The notes beneath the pieces were generated by a model that did not search any database, had not been told where the DNA came from, and saw nothing but the letters and a program-made list of their open reading frames with translations. A DNA stretch of 45,348 nucleotides from assembly GCA_002725995.1 (NCBI GenBank), contig PBRQ01000031.1, positions 1 through 45,348 of the forward strand, written 5' to 3'. Origin of the DNA: Gammaproteobacteria bacterium. GTDB lineage: Bacteria > Pseudomonadota > Gammaproteobacteria > Pseudomonadales > Azotimanducaceae. The translations under genes and the position numbers were made by a program. Each line of letters opens with the position of its first letter. Within the stretch, counting starts at the first letter, position 1. Below are positions 11,581 to 20,830 of this stretch, in pieces.

Positions 11581-12066
11581 TTATCCAGAGAGCCTCTGTT
11601 TTAATTTCTCTAACACTTCACTGCCAAAATCTGAATTGGGGGTGAAATCAATACACCGTGATTTGCCCACAATCGACAATTCCACATCGAGGTCACCTGC
11701 CGGCAAACTATCTTTAGCCTTTTCTGGCCACTCCACAAGACATAGATTTTGATCACTAAAATAGTCATCAATACCGATATATTCTAACTCGTCAGAATCG
11801 TTTAGTCTGTAGAGATCAAAGTGATAAACCTGACCCCTTTCAAACCGGTAGGGCTCTACAAGGGTAAAAGTTGGGCTTTTTACCGCCCCCTGATATCCCA
11901 TAGCCCTCAATATACCCCTGCACAAAGTCGTTTTACCTGCGCCGAGGCCACCATACAAATAGACATGACCCCTGCCCTGAAGACAGCCGGAAAGCATCCT
12001 CCCCAGACTAATAGTTTCCTCGGCGGTTTTAAGCATGGTATGTAGGACATTACCCATCGGAAGCAT
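11581..12066 (-). CDS. tsaE: tRNA threonylcarbamoyladenosine ATPase TsaE
   Basis: This 161-aa P-loop protein works with TsaB, TsaC and TsaD to make t6A at position 37 of ANN-decoding tRNAs. Visible motifs are Walker A YGGLGAGKTTLCRGIL, SPTFTLVEPY, HFDLYRL and CLVEWPEKA, all typical of the YjeE/TsaE family. Length is normal. Its ATG directly follows the nnrD stop codon, so the two are translationally coupled, and amiB follows after nine bp. A second ATG at Met4 is also possible. Confidence 0.95.
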   Translation of the reverse strand: MLPMGNVLHTMLKTAEETISLGRMLSGCLQGRGHVYLYGGLGAGKTTLCRGILRAMGYQGAVKSPTFTLVEPYRFERGQVYHFDLYRLNDSDELEYIGIDDYFSDQNLCLVEWPEKAKDSLPAGDLDVELSIVGKSRCIDFTPNSDFGSEVLEKLKQRLSG

Positions 12067-13518
12067 TCAGCTACTGGCTAGCCTCTGAATGGCCTCAATC
12101 ACATCACTGGCAATCAGTCCAATTTCTCCCTTCTCACCAGCCACATCATCACCCGCCCTGGCATGGAGAACAGCCCCCTTTGCTGCGGCCTCATAGCACT
12201 CATATCCCTGCGCCATCAAGGCACCTATGACACCACTTAGAACATCTCCCATGCCGGCGGTAGCCATACCCGGATTGCCAAAGGGACAAAGCGATATTTC
12301 ACTCTCCCTTGCCACGAGCGTACCAACCCCCTTCAGCAGAACAACACCACCGTACTTTTTCTGTATCTCCGTTACCGAGGAAAAGCGATCCGCCTGAATA
12401 CCCGTTCTACCCAGCAGGGTTGAAGCCTCTCCAGGGTGAGGGGTCAGTACCCATTCTTCTCGCCTTAGTTCCATTTTGGCTAGGATGTTCAGCCCATCTG
12501 CATCAATCAGCACCGGTAGTTTTGAGGCCAGCGCGACACTCAGCAGTTCTCTGGACCAGTCACCCTGACCAAGGCCTGGCCCAACCACAAGCGCCGTTAC
12601 CTTCTCAAGCAGGGGGGTCAGTTGTTCTCCTTTTTCAACACCGCGAGCCATTATCTCAGGACGCCGTGCCAGAAGGGCAGCAACATTTTCTGGTCGCGTA
12701 GCTACTGTTACGAGTCCAGCCCCGGTGCGTAATGCAGCTTCAGCACTCAAAATGACCGCTCCACCCATCCCATGATCACCACCGATCACCAGCAAATGTC
12801 CATGCGTTGTCTTATATGAATTTTTCGCCCTTGCGGGGGAAAACGGAGCAGGTAGCACGCCGACGGGTATCGACTTCAAACTTTCATAAACATCTTCGGG
12901 CACACCAAGCGTGTCGAGAACGACAGTCCCCGCATGGTCTGGTCCATCATTGGTATAGAGCCCTCTCTTTCTTCCAATGAATGTCACGGTCATCTCGGCA
13001 GTAACCGCGAAACCCAGAATACTTCCAGTGTCAGCACACAGCCCTGAGGGAATATCGACCGACAAAACAGGCCTCTCGTTACCATTTAACAGTTGAATAA
13101 CATCTGCATAGCGCCTCCGCACCGGGCCTGACAGACCGGTGCCCAGCAATGCATCAACAACCAGGTCTCCGGTGATTAGAAAGTTTTCGAACTCAAGTAA
13201 GGCGCTGGTTGACTCACAATATTCATAGGCAGCCAGAGCATCCGCTCCCAATTTGTCCGGATCGCCAACAACGTTAACCAGAACCCTGTGGCCTTTTTCA
13301 GCCAACATACCGGCAATAATGTAGCCGTCACCAGCATTATTACCACCGCCACAAAACACCGTAACTTCACCAATCTGTGGGTAGCCAAATGCGATCTGCG
13401 CCAAGCATGCATCAGCCGCCCGACGCATAAGCGTCAAGCCCGGAATTTTGAACTCCTCTATGGCGATACGATCCAGTTCCCTGACTTCGGACCCGGTGAA
13501 CAGAAATTGTTCTTTCAC
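12067..13518 (-). CDS. nnrD: Bifunctional NAD(P)HX epimerase/dehydratase
   Basis: This 483-aa metabolite-repair enzyme has an N-terminal YjeF_N epimerase domain (about 1-215; FCGGGNNAGDGYI, VDALLGTGLSGP, SVDIPSGLCADTG) and a C-terminal ribokinase-like ADP-dependent dehydratase (about 225-483; VIGGDHGMGGAVILSAEAAL, VGPGLGQGDW, LTPHPGEASTLLG, NPGMATAGMGDVLSG). Together they re-convert hydrated NADH/NADPH. The gene is also called yjeF or nnr. It heads the minus-strand run nnrD-tsaE-amiB-mutL-miaA-hfq-hflX, divergent from queG. Confidence 0.95.
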   Translation of the reverse strand: MKEQFLFTGSEVRELDRIAIEEFKIPGLTLMRRAADACLAQIAFGYPQIGEVTVFCGGGNNAGDGYIIAGMLAEKGHRVLVNVVGDPDKLGADALAAYEYCESTSALLEFENFLITGDLVVDALLGTGLSGPVRRRYADVIQLLNGNERPVLSVDIPSGLCADTGSILGFAVTAEMTVTFIGRKRGLYTNDGPDHAGTVVLDTLGVPEDVYESLKSIPVGVLPAPFSPARAKNSYKTTHGHLLVIGGDHGMGGAVILSAEAALRTGAGLVTVATRPENVAALLARRPEIMARGVEKGEQLTPLLEKVTALVVGPGLGQGDWSRELLSVALASKLPVLIDADGLNILAKMELRREEWVLTPHPGEASTLLGRTGIQADRFSSVTEIQKKYGGVVLLKGVGTLVARESEISLCPFGNPGMATAGMGDVLSGVIGALMAQGYECYEAAAKGAVLHARAGDDVAGEKGEIGLIASDVIEAIQRLASS

Positions 13519-13589
13519 TCACTACCTCAATTGCAGACGGGAGTGCTGAATTATAAGGTATAGCCCATACATTTGACGAAGGCACAACA

Positions 13590-13619
13590 ATGAGCCCTCA
13601 ATTATTTGGTCACGGATGA
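13590..13619 (+). CDS. Possible nine-codon leader ORF overlapping queG
   Basis: ATG 13590 opens a nine-codon frame (MSPQLFGHG) ending at TGA 13617-13619, which overlaps the queG ATG (13616-13618) in an ATGA arrangement. AAGG lies about eight bases upstream, a better ribosome binding site than anything before queG itself. The arrangement would allow translational coupling. Expression is inferred, and the peptide resembles no family I know. Confidence 0.35.
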   Translation: MSPQLFGHG

Positions 13620-14689
13620 AAGATCACCTCTTTAGGGAACTCGCGAATCTCATCCCGACCTGGGCTGATGAGCTTGGATTCCAGCAGGTTGGAATAACAG
13701 ACACGGAACTCACCCCTCATGGGCAGAACCTCAAGCAGTGGCTTGACCAGGGTTTCCATGGCGAAATGGAATACATGTCACGGAACAGGAACAAGCGCAG
13801 CAAGCCTGCTGAGCTTGTTCCTGGAACTACCCGCATAGTCAGTTTGCGTATGGACTACCTGCCAGTAGGCGACAAGGCCAAGGAAGTGCTTGCTGCCAAA
13901 AACCTCGGCTACGTTTCCCGATACGCTTTAGGTCGGGACTACCACAAACTCTTGCGCTCCCGCCTCAAGAAGCTGGTCAGCAAAATGACACTATTCCTCC
14001 TCGACAATGATATCCAGGGGTTTGCGGCGAGAGTATTTACCGATAGTGCGCCGGTTTTGGAGAAGGCACTGGCGGAAAAAGCGGGTCTTGGGTGGATCGG
14101 GAAGAATACATTGTTATTGAATAGAAAGGCTGGCTCCTGGTTCTTTCTGGGGGAAATCTATACCAATATTCCCCTGCCAACTAATCGTGACAAGGTCGTT
14201 AATCGGTGTGGATCATGCAATGCCTGCAGAGATATTTGCCCAACCAACGCGATTGTCGCGCCCTATGAACTGGACTCAAAACTGTGTATTTCCTATCAGA
14301 CGATCGAGAACAGGGGCGAGATTCCTGAAGCGCTTCGTTCACAGATTGGTAACCGAATTTTCGGATGTGATGACTGCCAGGCAGCTTGCCCTTGGAACCG
14401 CTATGCAAAGGAAAGCGATGAAACGGATTTTATTCCACGACATCGGCTTGAAAAGACTGAATTGCTGCAGTTATTTAGCTGGAGTGAAGATGAATTTCTG
14501 AGTAAAACAGAGGGCTCAGCTATCCGTAGAACCGGCTATGAAGGGTGGTTGCGCAATATCAGCATTGCGCTGGGAAATGCAGATCATGATGCATCGATAC
14601 AGATCGCACTTGAGAGCAAACTTAAGGTCGTCGGGGATATGGTCGCTTCCCACATAAGGTGGGCAATCAAGCAACAATCGTCACCTTGA
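13616..14689 (+). CDS. queG: Epoxyqueuosine reductase QueG
   Basis: This 357-aa cobalamin- and iron-sulfur-dependent enzyme carries out the last step of queuosine synthesis in tRNA, reducing epoxyqueuosine. Two ferredoxin-like cysteine groups are visible: [12 protein letters not shown] (C198, C201, C204, C208) and [10 protein letters not shown] (C251, C254, C258). [20 protein letters not shown] is the family core near 143-162, and a HEAT-like C-terminus ([18 protein letters not shown]) follows. It is divergent from nnrD and converges on orn with a nine-base overlap of the coding ends. No strong ribosome binding site precedes its ATG. Confidence 0.96.
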   Translation: MKDHLFRELANLIPTWADELGFQQVGITDTELTPHGQNLKQWLDQGFHGEMEYMSRNRNKRSKPAELVPGTTRIVSLRMDYLPVGDKAKEVLAAKNLGYVSRYALGRDYHKLLRSRLKKLVSKMTLFLLDNDIQGFAARVFTDSAPVLEKALAEKAGLGWIGKNTLLLNRKAGSWFFLGEIYTNIPLPTNRDKVVNRCGSCNACRDICPTNAIVAPYELDSKLCISYQTIENRGEIPEALRSQIGNRIFGCDDCQAACPWNRYAKESDETDFIPRHRLEKTELLQLFSWSEDEFLSKTEGSAIRRTGYEGWLRNISIALGNADHDASIQIALESKLKVVGDMVASHIRWAIKQQSSP

Positions 14690-15238
14690 TTCTCCAGTAT
14701 TGAAGAAGTGCTCCCGGTAATACTCTAATTCTTCAATCGAATCCCTAATGTCATCGTAGGCTCGATGCATGCCTTTCTTCTTTACTCCAGCAGCGATATC
14801 AGGGCGCCACCTGACCGCCAGTTCCTTCACGGTACTCACATCAAGGTTTCGATAGTGTAAATAGTCTTCAAGTGTCGCCATATAGCGGACCAGAAAACGA
14901 CGATCCTGTGCGATGCTATTGCCGCACAGGGGTGACTTCCCCGGATCAACATATTTCGAAAGAAACTCAATGGTTGCCTGCTCCGCCTCTAGTTCCGTTA
15001 CCCCCTCACTGCGGGTTCTGGCTATCAGTCCAGAGTCCGTATGATGTTCGGTGTTCCACTCATCCATACTCGCTATCAGTGCATCGCTTTGCTTAATTGC
15101 CAGCACTGGTCCTTCCCCGAGGATGATCAGCTTCGAATCTGTAACGATGGTCGCTATCTCCAGGATTCTATCAACGTCTGGATCCAATCCAGTCATTTCC
15201 AAGTCCATCCAGACCAGGTTTTGGGGGGGCTTTCCCAT
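14681..15238 (-). CDS. orn: Oligoribonuclease
   Basis: This 185-aa DEDDh 3'-5' exonuclease degrades 2-5 nt RNAs, including pGpG from c-di-GMP breakdown, so it links to the FimX-type effector further on. Motifs are [11 protein letters not shown] (Exo I), [12 protein letters not shown] (Exo II) and [14 protein letters not shown] (Exo III with the catalytic His and Asp). Length and start are canonical. Its 3' end overlaps queG by nine bases on the opposite strand. In Pseudomonas orn neighbours queG too, followed by rsgA and motAB, which are missing here. Confidence 0.97.
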   Translation of the reverse strand: MGKPPQNLVWMDLEMTGLDPDVDRILEIATIVTDSKLIILGEGPVLAIKQSDALIASMDEWNTEHHTDSGLIARTRSEGVTELEAEQATIEFLSKYVDPGKSPLCGNSIAQDRRFLVRYMATLEDYLHYRNLDVSTVKELAVRWRPDIAAGVKKKGMHRAYDDIRDSIEELEYYREHFFNTGESR

Positions 15239-15364
15239 AGCGTCCTTTCAAAGACATGATTGAGGCGCCTATGTTAACCGAAAATCACACCAGAGACTCA
15301 TGCGCGGTGCGATGATTTGTAAACCGATGGTAAGTTCTTCCTGAACCTGCTACTGGCCGCTGTG

Positions 15365-15370
15365 TATAGT
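15365..15370 (+). promoter_or_regulatory. Probable -10 element for the rhodanese gene
   Basis: TATAGT matches five of six consensus positions. A weak -35 (CTGAAC at 15341-15346) is 18 bp upstream. Transcription would start near 15377, which argues that the coding start is ATG 15410 and not the in-frame ATG 15362. Confidence 0.45.
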
Positions 15371-15409
15371 GTACAATTGATTTTCCTAATTTCGCACCCT
15401 AAGCTATTC

Positions 15410-16207
15410 ATGCTTCCCCTTATAGTGGAACCCGAAGAACTCGAGCCACACCTCGATGATGAAGACCTGCTGCTCATTGACCTGTGTTCGGCCCAAAGCT
15501 ATGCAAGTGGACACCTGCCAGGGGCAGTTCATATACCAACCACTGCCTTAGTCTCTGGAGAAAAGCCAGCAACGGGAAAATTGCCAGAAGCTCAGCGGCT
15601 AGAATCACTTTTTTCATCCATTGGCTATACGAAAGACAAGCAAATAGTCGCTTATGATGATGAAGGGGGTGGCTGGGCAGGTCGCTTTATTTGGACGCTG
15701 GATGTGATCGGTCATTCGAACAACAGCTATGTCAACGGCGGACTATGCGCCTGGAAAGCAGCAAATCTGAAAGTCACAAGGGAACAGCCCCTTGTTACTC
15801 CTACCCAGGTTGATCTTGAGCTAGACCCTGCCTGTATTGCCGATAAGGAAGATGTGCTGGCAGCCATCGGGAACCCCGACACCTTGTTGTGGGATGCTCG
15901 ATCCAGTGAAGAATTTGATGGCAGCAGTGTCTTTGCAAATAGAGGCGGCCACATTCCTGGTGCCATTAACCTGGACTGGCTTGATACTATGGACCGGCAG
16001 AATAGCCTCAAATTGGTTGCCGACATGCAGGCACTACTCGACTCACGCGGCATAGCCGCTGACAAGTCTATCATTACCTACTGCCAGACCCATCACAGGT
16101 CCGGCCTAACCTACCTGATCGGCAAAATGCTGGGTTACCGCATTCGCGCCTACCACGGATCCTGGTCAGAGTGGGGTAACGATCCCGATACGCCCGTAGA
16201 AATCTGA
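15410..16207 (+). CDS. rhdA: Two-domain rhodanese (thiosulfate sulfurtransferase, RhdA-type)
   Basis: This 265-aa protein (from ATG 15410) has two rhodanese domains. The N-terminal one is inactive (IDLCSAQSYASGHLPGAVHI; YDDEGGGWAGRFIW). The C-terminal one carries the active loop CQTHHRSG, with catalytic Cys225, identical to the Azotobacter RhdA loop. RhdA moves sulfane sulfur from thiosulfate to acceptors. The upstream ATG at 15362 would place the start upstream of a likely -10 box, and known homologues begin near LPLVIEP, so the later start is preferred. Its TGA overlaps the psd ATG (TGATG), suggesting one transcript, as in Pseudomonas. Confidence 0.92.
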   Translation: MLPLIVEPEELEPHLDDEDLLLIDLCSAQSYASGHLPGAVHIPTTALVSGEKPATGKLPEAQRLESLFSSIGYTKDKQIVAYDDEGGGWAGRFIWTLDVIGHSNNSYVNGGLCAWKAANLKVTREQPLVTPTQVDLELDPACIADKEDVLAAIGNPDTLLWDARSSEEFDGSSVFANRGGHIPGAINLDWLDTMDRQNSLKLVADMQALLDSRGIAADKSIITYCQTHHRSGLTYLIGKMLGYRIRAYHGSWSEWGNDPDTPVEI

Positions 16208-17013
16208 TGGGTAAGCTATTCATCTACCTGCAGTACATGATTCCCCATCACGCTCTTTCAAGGCTGGTGGGTTTCTTCGCCGAAACAAAGGTTGTGTGGC
16301 TCAAAAATTTCTGTATCAGGGTCTTCGTCAAGATCTACAAGATTGATATGCAGGACTATGCACAAAAAAGTACAACTGATTTCGCAAGCTTCAATGACTT
16401 TTTTACACGCGAGTTATCAGCAAAATCCAGGGCCGTTTCCGGCGACATATGCAGTCCGGTCGATGGGACTATTTCGGCAGCAGGGAAAATTGACAATGGC
16501 CAGATTTTCCAGGCGAAGGGTAAAACCTACTCCTTGGGAAAGCTACTTTCCTCTGGAGACACCGACGACTTTATCAATGGCAGCTTCATTACAATTTATC
16601 TCGCCCCCAACAATTACCATCGGGTGCACTTTCCGGTTGATGCCACCCTCTTGTCTTCAGAATATGTTCCCGGAAAGCTGTTCTCGGTAAACAATGTCAG
16701 CGCCAGGCACATACCCGATCTGTTTGCAGTCAATGAACGCCTCATCTGTGACGCGACAACGGAACATGGGCATGTTTCCATTGTCATGATTGGAGCCATG
16801 ATTGTTGCAGGAATCAAAACCGTCTGGCGTGCAAGTCCCTACCCGTTCAAAGAGTCACATGCCGAAACTTTCAATACCCCCCAGGCGTATAAACAAGGTG
16901 ATGAACTTGGTCAGTTTCAACTCGGCTCGACCGTTGTCCTGTTGTTTCAAGGAGACGTTGATTGGCAAGTCAAATCGGGGGACAGGATCCATTTTGGGGA
17001 ACCTCTAGCCTAG
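16207..17013 (+). CDS. psd: Phosphatidylserine decarboxylase proenzyme
   Basis: This 268-aa membrane-associated enzyme decarboxylates phosphatidylserine to phosphatidylethanolamine. The self-cleavage motif LGST is at 239-242; cutting between Gly240 and Ser241 generates the pyruvoyl group. FNDFFTREL, SPVDGTIS (catalytic Asp) and NNYHRVHFPVD (His) complete the family signature. It is shorter than the E. coli enzyme (322 aa) but covers the whole domain. The start overlaps the rhodanese stop. It converges on epmA with 14 bp between stops. Confidence 0.96.
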   Translation: MGKLFIYLQYMIPHHALSRLVGFFAETKVVWLKNFCIRVFVKIYKIDMQDYAQKSTTDFASFNDFFTRELSAKSRAVSGDICSPVDGTISAAGKIDNGQIFQAKGKTYSLGKLLSSGDTDDFINGSFITIYLAPNNYHRVHFPVDATLLSSEYVPGKLFSVNNVSARHIPDLFAVNERLICDATTEHGHVSIVMIGAMIVAGIKTVWRASPYPFKESHAETFNTPQAYKQGDELGQFQLGSTVVLLFQGDVDWQVKSGDRIHFGEPLA

Positions 17014-17027
17014 TGCTTGCCTGTATT

Positions 17028-18032
17028 CTAATGCCGAGCAGGCTGGCCAGGGTCTGAATTTTCTAGGCTAAAGCTAATCACATCTGACAACTGGTTTTTG
17101 CCGAGTAAAACCATCAAAAGGCGATCGAGGCCCAGGGCGATACCGGAGCACTCCGGCATATAGGACAGAGAAGCCAGAAACTGCTCATCCACTTCGACTG
17201 TTTCCAGGCCGCGCACAGCCCGCAATTCGTTATCCCGGTTCATATGCTCCCTGGCTTCACTCGAATCACCTAATTCCAGATAGCCATTTGCCAGCTCCAA
17301 ACCAGAAACATACACCTCAAATCGTCTTGCTACCTGATCGCCTCCCGCTTCACCCAGTTGCGCGAGCGCCACCTGGCAGGCCGGATAGTTGTAAACGATG
17401 GTGTATTCCCCCAGCGCCGGCTCAATGCCGAGGGAAAACATCACTTCCATATATTCTGACAGAGTGCCCTCATCACCCCGATCAATGATGTGGCTGCAGT
17501 CAATATTCGCCAGCTCTGCCTGCGTCCTGAGTTCCTCTATGGTTGCGTGGTGAGGGTCTATAGCAAATTTCTGCTGGAACAGTTCCCTATAAGAAACTCT
17601 GTTTAGCTGCCGAAAATTTGTTTCCTTCAACGCAAGCCTATGGGTGATGAAACGCAACATCTGCTCGACGTCATCCATCAGCTCGGTTAGGGTATAACCA
17701 ACCCGATACCATTCCAACATCATGAATTCCATGTTGTGATATCGCCCCTGTTCACCACCGCGATACGCAGAGCAAATCTGATATATGCTGCCGCTTCCGG
17801 ACGCTAGCAACCGTTTCATCGCAAACTCCGGGGAAGTCTGAAGATAATAGGATTGATTGTTGGAATTGACTTTCAGGTTTTGTATCTGGCTATCGGTTAC
17901 ACCCCGCGATCCAAGCGCTGGTGTTGCCACTTCAAGTACGTCCTGTTCGTGAAAATATAATCGAACGGCTTGCAGCAGTTTCGCCCGGGCCAACAACACC
18001 GTTCTGCCTGGACCATTTTCAAACCGCTCCAT
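17028..18032 (-). CDS. epmA: EF-P (R)-beta-lysine ligase EpmA
   Basis: This 334-aa protein is a class II lysyl-tRNA synthetase paralogue with no tRNA anticodon-binding domain. It attaches (R)-beta-lysine to Lys34 of EF-P. Class II motifs are seen in YLQTSPEFAMKRLLASGSG, IYQICSAYRGGEQGRYHNMEF (motif 2) and ECSGIALGLDRLLMVLLG (motif 3). It lies five bp downstream of efp on the same strand, so enzyme and substrate are made together. EpmB, which supplies beta-lysine, is not in the window. Confidence 0.95.
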   Translation of the reverse strand: MERFENGPGRTVLLARAKLLQAVRLYFHEQDVLEVATPALGSRGVTDSQIQNLKVNSNNQSYYLQTSPEFAMKRLLASGSGSIYQICSAYRGGEQGRYHNMEFMMLEWYRVGYTLTELMDDVEQMLRFITHRLALKETNFRQLNRVSYRELFQQKFAIDPHHATIEELRTQAELANIDCSHIIDRGDEGTLSEYMEVMFSLGIEPALGEYTIVYNYPACQVALAQLGEAGGDQVARRFEVYVSGLELANGYLELGDSSEAREHMNRDNELRAVRGLETVEVDEQFLASLSYMPECSGIALGLDRLLMVLLGKNQLSDVISFSLENSDPGQPARH

Positions 18033-18037
18033 GCGGT

Positions 18038-18610
18038 TCAGCTCTTCACCCTGTTCTGGTACTCCCCCGTGCGGGTATCAACCCTGATGACTTCACCCAT
18101 ATTAATAAACAGTGGTACCTTAACAATGGCACCCGTACTTAACGCCGCTGGCTTAGAGCCACCGCTTGCCGTATCTCCCTTAAGGCCCGGATCCGTTTCT
18201 GCCACTTCCAGCTCAACAAAATTCTGAGGTGCAACGCTGATCGGATCCTCGTTCCATAGAGTTACTACACATGGGTCCGTCTCCTTTAACCATTGCACAC
18301 AATCTTCAACCGCAGCCTTGTCCGCCGCAAGTTGCTCATAGCTGCCATCAGTCTTCATGAAATGCCAGTACTCACCATCCGCGTAAAGGTATTCCATATC
18401 AAGTTCCATGACGTCGGCCGCCTCTATAGTTTCCCCGGACTTGAAAGTTCGCTCCCAGACCCTTCCAGTTTTAAGATTTTTGAGCTTCACGCGATTGAAG
18501 GCCTGGCCTTTACCAGGCTTAACAAATTCATTTTCAACGATACTGCAAGGATCACCCTCCAGTAATACTTTGAGACCGGACTTGAATTCACTGGTTGTGT
18601 AGGTCGCCAT
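18038..18610 (-). CDS. efp: Elongation factor P
   Basis: This 190-aa protein relieves ribosome stalling at polyproline. Three beta-barrel domains are expected from its length. The modification loop KPGKGQAF holds Lys34, the site lysylated by EpmA, whose gene follows after five bp. Canonical family sequence includes [26 protein letters not shown] and a conserved C-terminal [17 protein letters not shown] purine stretch ahead of ATG can serve as ribosome binding site. Confidence 0.97.
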   Translation of the reverse strand: MATYTTSEFKSGLKVLLEGDPCSIVENEFVKPGKGQAFNRVKLKNLKTGRVWERTFKSGETIEAADVMELDMEYLYADGEYWHFMKTDGSYEQLAADKAAVEDCVQWLKETDPCVVTLWNEDPISVAPQNFVELEVAETDPGLKGDTASGGSKPAALSTGAIVKVPLFINMGEVIRVDTRTGEYQNRVKS

Positions 18611-18693
18611 TGACTCTCTCTTTCGCTCTTAAAACCGCAATGATAACGCTATTGGGCAGAATCTGAACAATCTACCTAAAATTGATATCTGCT

Positions 18694-18699
18694 ATAGTA
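18694..18699 (+). promoter_or_regulatory. Probable -10 element for the fimX-like gene
   Basis: TATAGT, five of six consensus matches, would start RNA near 18706 and give a leader of about 19 bases before ATG 18725. No convincing -35 hexamer is found at the usual distance, so an activator may be needed. Confidence 0.4.
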
Positions 18700-18724
18700 C
18701 GGCGCTCAAGTTTTGGAATAATTG

Positions 18725-20803
18725 ATGAGCAAGTCAGATCCTGTAAAGCTCTTGATTCTAGAAAAATCTCAGAACAGGGCGGAAGAGCTAATTGTCTTGC
18801 TTAGGACGGCAGGACGGGCAACTCGCGCACATCAGATAGACTCTGAGGCAGACCTGGTAGAAAGGCTCCACGAGCATCCCTGGGACCTGCTCCTTGCATC
18901 CAGCGAAGCAAACGACCTGACTGCTGAGAACGCAATCAAGGTGATCGCCTCCCAGGAAAAAGATGTCCCAGTGATCCTGATTGCCGACAACCGTGATCAT
19001 GAATCAATTGTCGAGGGTATGAAAATGGGCGCACTTGATGTGGCCCTAGACGACGATGATGAACGCTTGATATTGATCATCGAAAGGGAGCTAAAGAACC
19101 TCAACGTCCGACGACAGAGGCGCAGGGCCGAAGTAGATCTGAGAGAAACTGATCGACGCAACCAACTCCTACTGGCGAGCTCAAACGCGGCGATAGCATA
19201 CGTCCATGAGGGGATGCATATTTATACCAACACTGCATACGCAGCGTTTTTCGGATATGAAGACCCGGACGACTTTGCCGGCATACCAATAATTGACCTC
19301 ATAGCGACGGAGGATCAGGATAAATTCAAGGAGTACCTCAAGTCATTTTCCGATGATGATAGTGAAGGCGAAGAATTCAACTGTATCAACAGTGAGGATG
19401 AAAACATCCTCTGCGACCTGTTCCTGTCCCCGGCTACTTACGACGGAGAGTCCTGCACCCAGGTGATCTTTCGAACAAGGGCTTTGGTCGACGAAAGTGT
19501 CCTCGAAGATCGTATCAAGGAGATTTCCAGTCAGGACATCCTCACAGGACTCTTTAACCGACAGTATTTTGTTGATCAGCTCGAAATCGCCATGGATTAC
19601 GCCAGCAATGGAAAACAAACCTATGTGTTGTTCTACATTTCAGTCGATCATTTTGCCCGCATGAAAAGTGAGGCGGGCATTTCCAATGCCGATCTTATCT
19701 TGGGCCAGTTAGCCTCCGTGATAGGGGGGATGATCGATGATCAGCACCTTGTGGCTCGTTTCGGTGGCAACGTTTTCAGTGTGCTCTTTGAGGGTGGCGA
19801 CAAAGCAAAAGCCACAGAGCTGGCAGAAGGTATCCGCGAGAAAGTTGAAGGGCACTTAATAGAGGTTTCAGGGAAGACATATCAACTCACGGTGCACATT
19901 GGTCTTTCTCTCATCTCAGAGAACGCCCCATCAACAGAGGAAGTGATATCCAGGGCACATCAGGCAGCAGAAGCCATTGAAGAAGGCAATGCCGTCAATT
20001 TTTATCAAGCCGAACAGGTCACCGTCGGTGAAGATAGCAAGACCGTGGCCACCGAACATATCAAGGATTTGATCCGCACTGGCCTTGAAAACAACACCCT
20101 GAAACTCGCGTTTCAGCCCATCGTCAGTCTGCACGGTGAAAGTAACGAGCAATTCGAGGTTCTGCTCCGACTGCTCGATGAAGAGGAAAACGAACTCTAC
20201 CCTGGACAATTTCTTGGGCCTGCTGAGGATGCCGGACTGCTCGAGAAAATTGATCGATGGGTAATCCTGCAGTCAATCAAATTCCTTTCAGAACAGAGGG
20301 AAAGTGGCGGCAAAGCAAGGCTCTTTATCAATATTACGCACAAATCAATCGCCGATGAGTCCTTCCTGCCCTGGATGGGAGTTGCGCTCAAGGCAGCAAA
20401 GTTATCCAGCGATGCTATTGTGTTCCAATTTCACGAGAATGATGCAACTTCGTATATCAAGCAAGCGGCAGAATTTACCGCCGGGCTGGCTGAAATACAC
20501 TGCAAGACCTCTATCAATCATTTCGGATGCTCCCTAAACCCACTCAACCTGCTCAAACACCTGACGCCAGACTTTGTAAAACTCGATGCTTCCTTTGCAG
20601 AACAGCTTGAAGAAAGTGAGGAAAAACAACAGGAACTGCTGGAAATGGTGAGCTCGCTGCAAACGTCAGGGGTGTTGACGGTAATTTCTGGCGTTGAAAT
20701 ACCCGCTATTTTACCTACCCTCTGGAAGGTCAGGGTCGACTTTATCCAGGGCTACTGCATCTCCCCACCTCTTGATAATCTGGAATATGATTTCTCGGAT
20801 TAG
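18725..20803 (+). CDS. fimX: FimX-like protein: receiver-like, PAS, degenerate GGDEF and EAL domains
   Basis: This 692-aa cytoplasmic protein starts with a receiver-like domain (about 8-120; VKLLILEKSQNRAEEL, VILIADN) that lacks a convincing phospho-acceptor set. A PAS domain follows (about 140-250), then a GGDEF-like domain (DILTGLFNRQYFVDQLE) whose signature reads GGNVF at 347-351, and an EAL-like domain whose signature reads EVL at 478-480. P. aeruginosa FimX has the same EVL change and binds c-di-GMP without cutting it, controlling type IV pilus assembly. The location before serB matches Pseudomonas fimX. I used ATG 18725 over TTG 18722. The assignment to FimX is by architecture and synteny. 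Confidence 0.85.
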   Translation: MSKSDPVKLLILEKSQNRAEELIVLLRTAGRATRAHQIDSEADLVERLHEHPWDLLLASSEANDLTAENAIKVIASQEKDVPVILIADNRDHESIVEGMKMGALDVALDDDDERLILIIERELKNLNVRRQRRRAEVDLRETDRRNQLLLASSNAAIAYVHEGMHIYTNTAYAAFFGYEDPDDFAGIPIIDLIATEDQDKFKEYLKSFSDDDSEGEEFNCINSEDENILCDLFLSPATYDGESCTQVIFRTRALVDESVLEDRIKEISSQDILTGLFNRQYFVDQLEIAMDYASNGKQTYVLFYISVDHFARMKSEAGISNADLILGQLASVIGGMIDDQHLVARFGGNVFSVLFEGGDKAKATELAEGIREKVEGHLIEVSGKTYQLTVHIGLSLISENAPSTEEVISRAHQAAEAIEEGNAVNFYQAEQVTVGEDSKTVATEHIKDLIRTGLENNTLKLAFQPIVSLHGESNEQFEVLLRLLDEEENELYPGQFLGPAEDAGLLEKIDRWVILQSIKFLSEQRESGGKARLFINITHKSIADESFLPWMGVALKAAKLSSDAIVFQFHENDATSYIKQAAEFTAGLAEIHCKTSINHFGCSLNPLNLLKHLTPDFVKLDASFAEQLEESEEKQQELLEMVSSLQTSGVLTVISGVEIPAILPTLWKVRVDFIQGYCISPPLDNLEYDFSD

Positions 20804-20830
20804 GACCTGTAGCTCTTATAGATAGTTATC

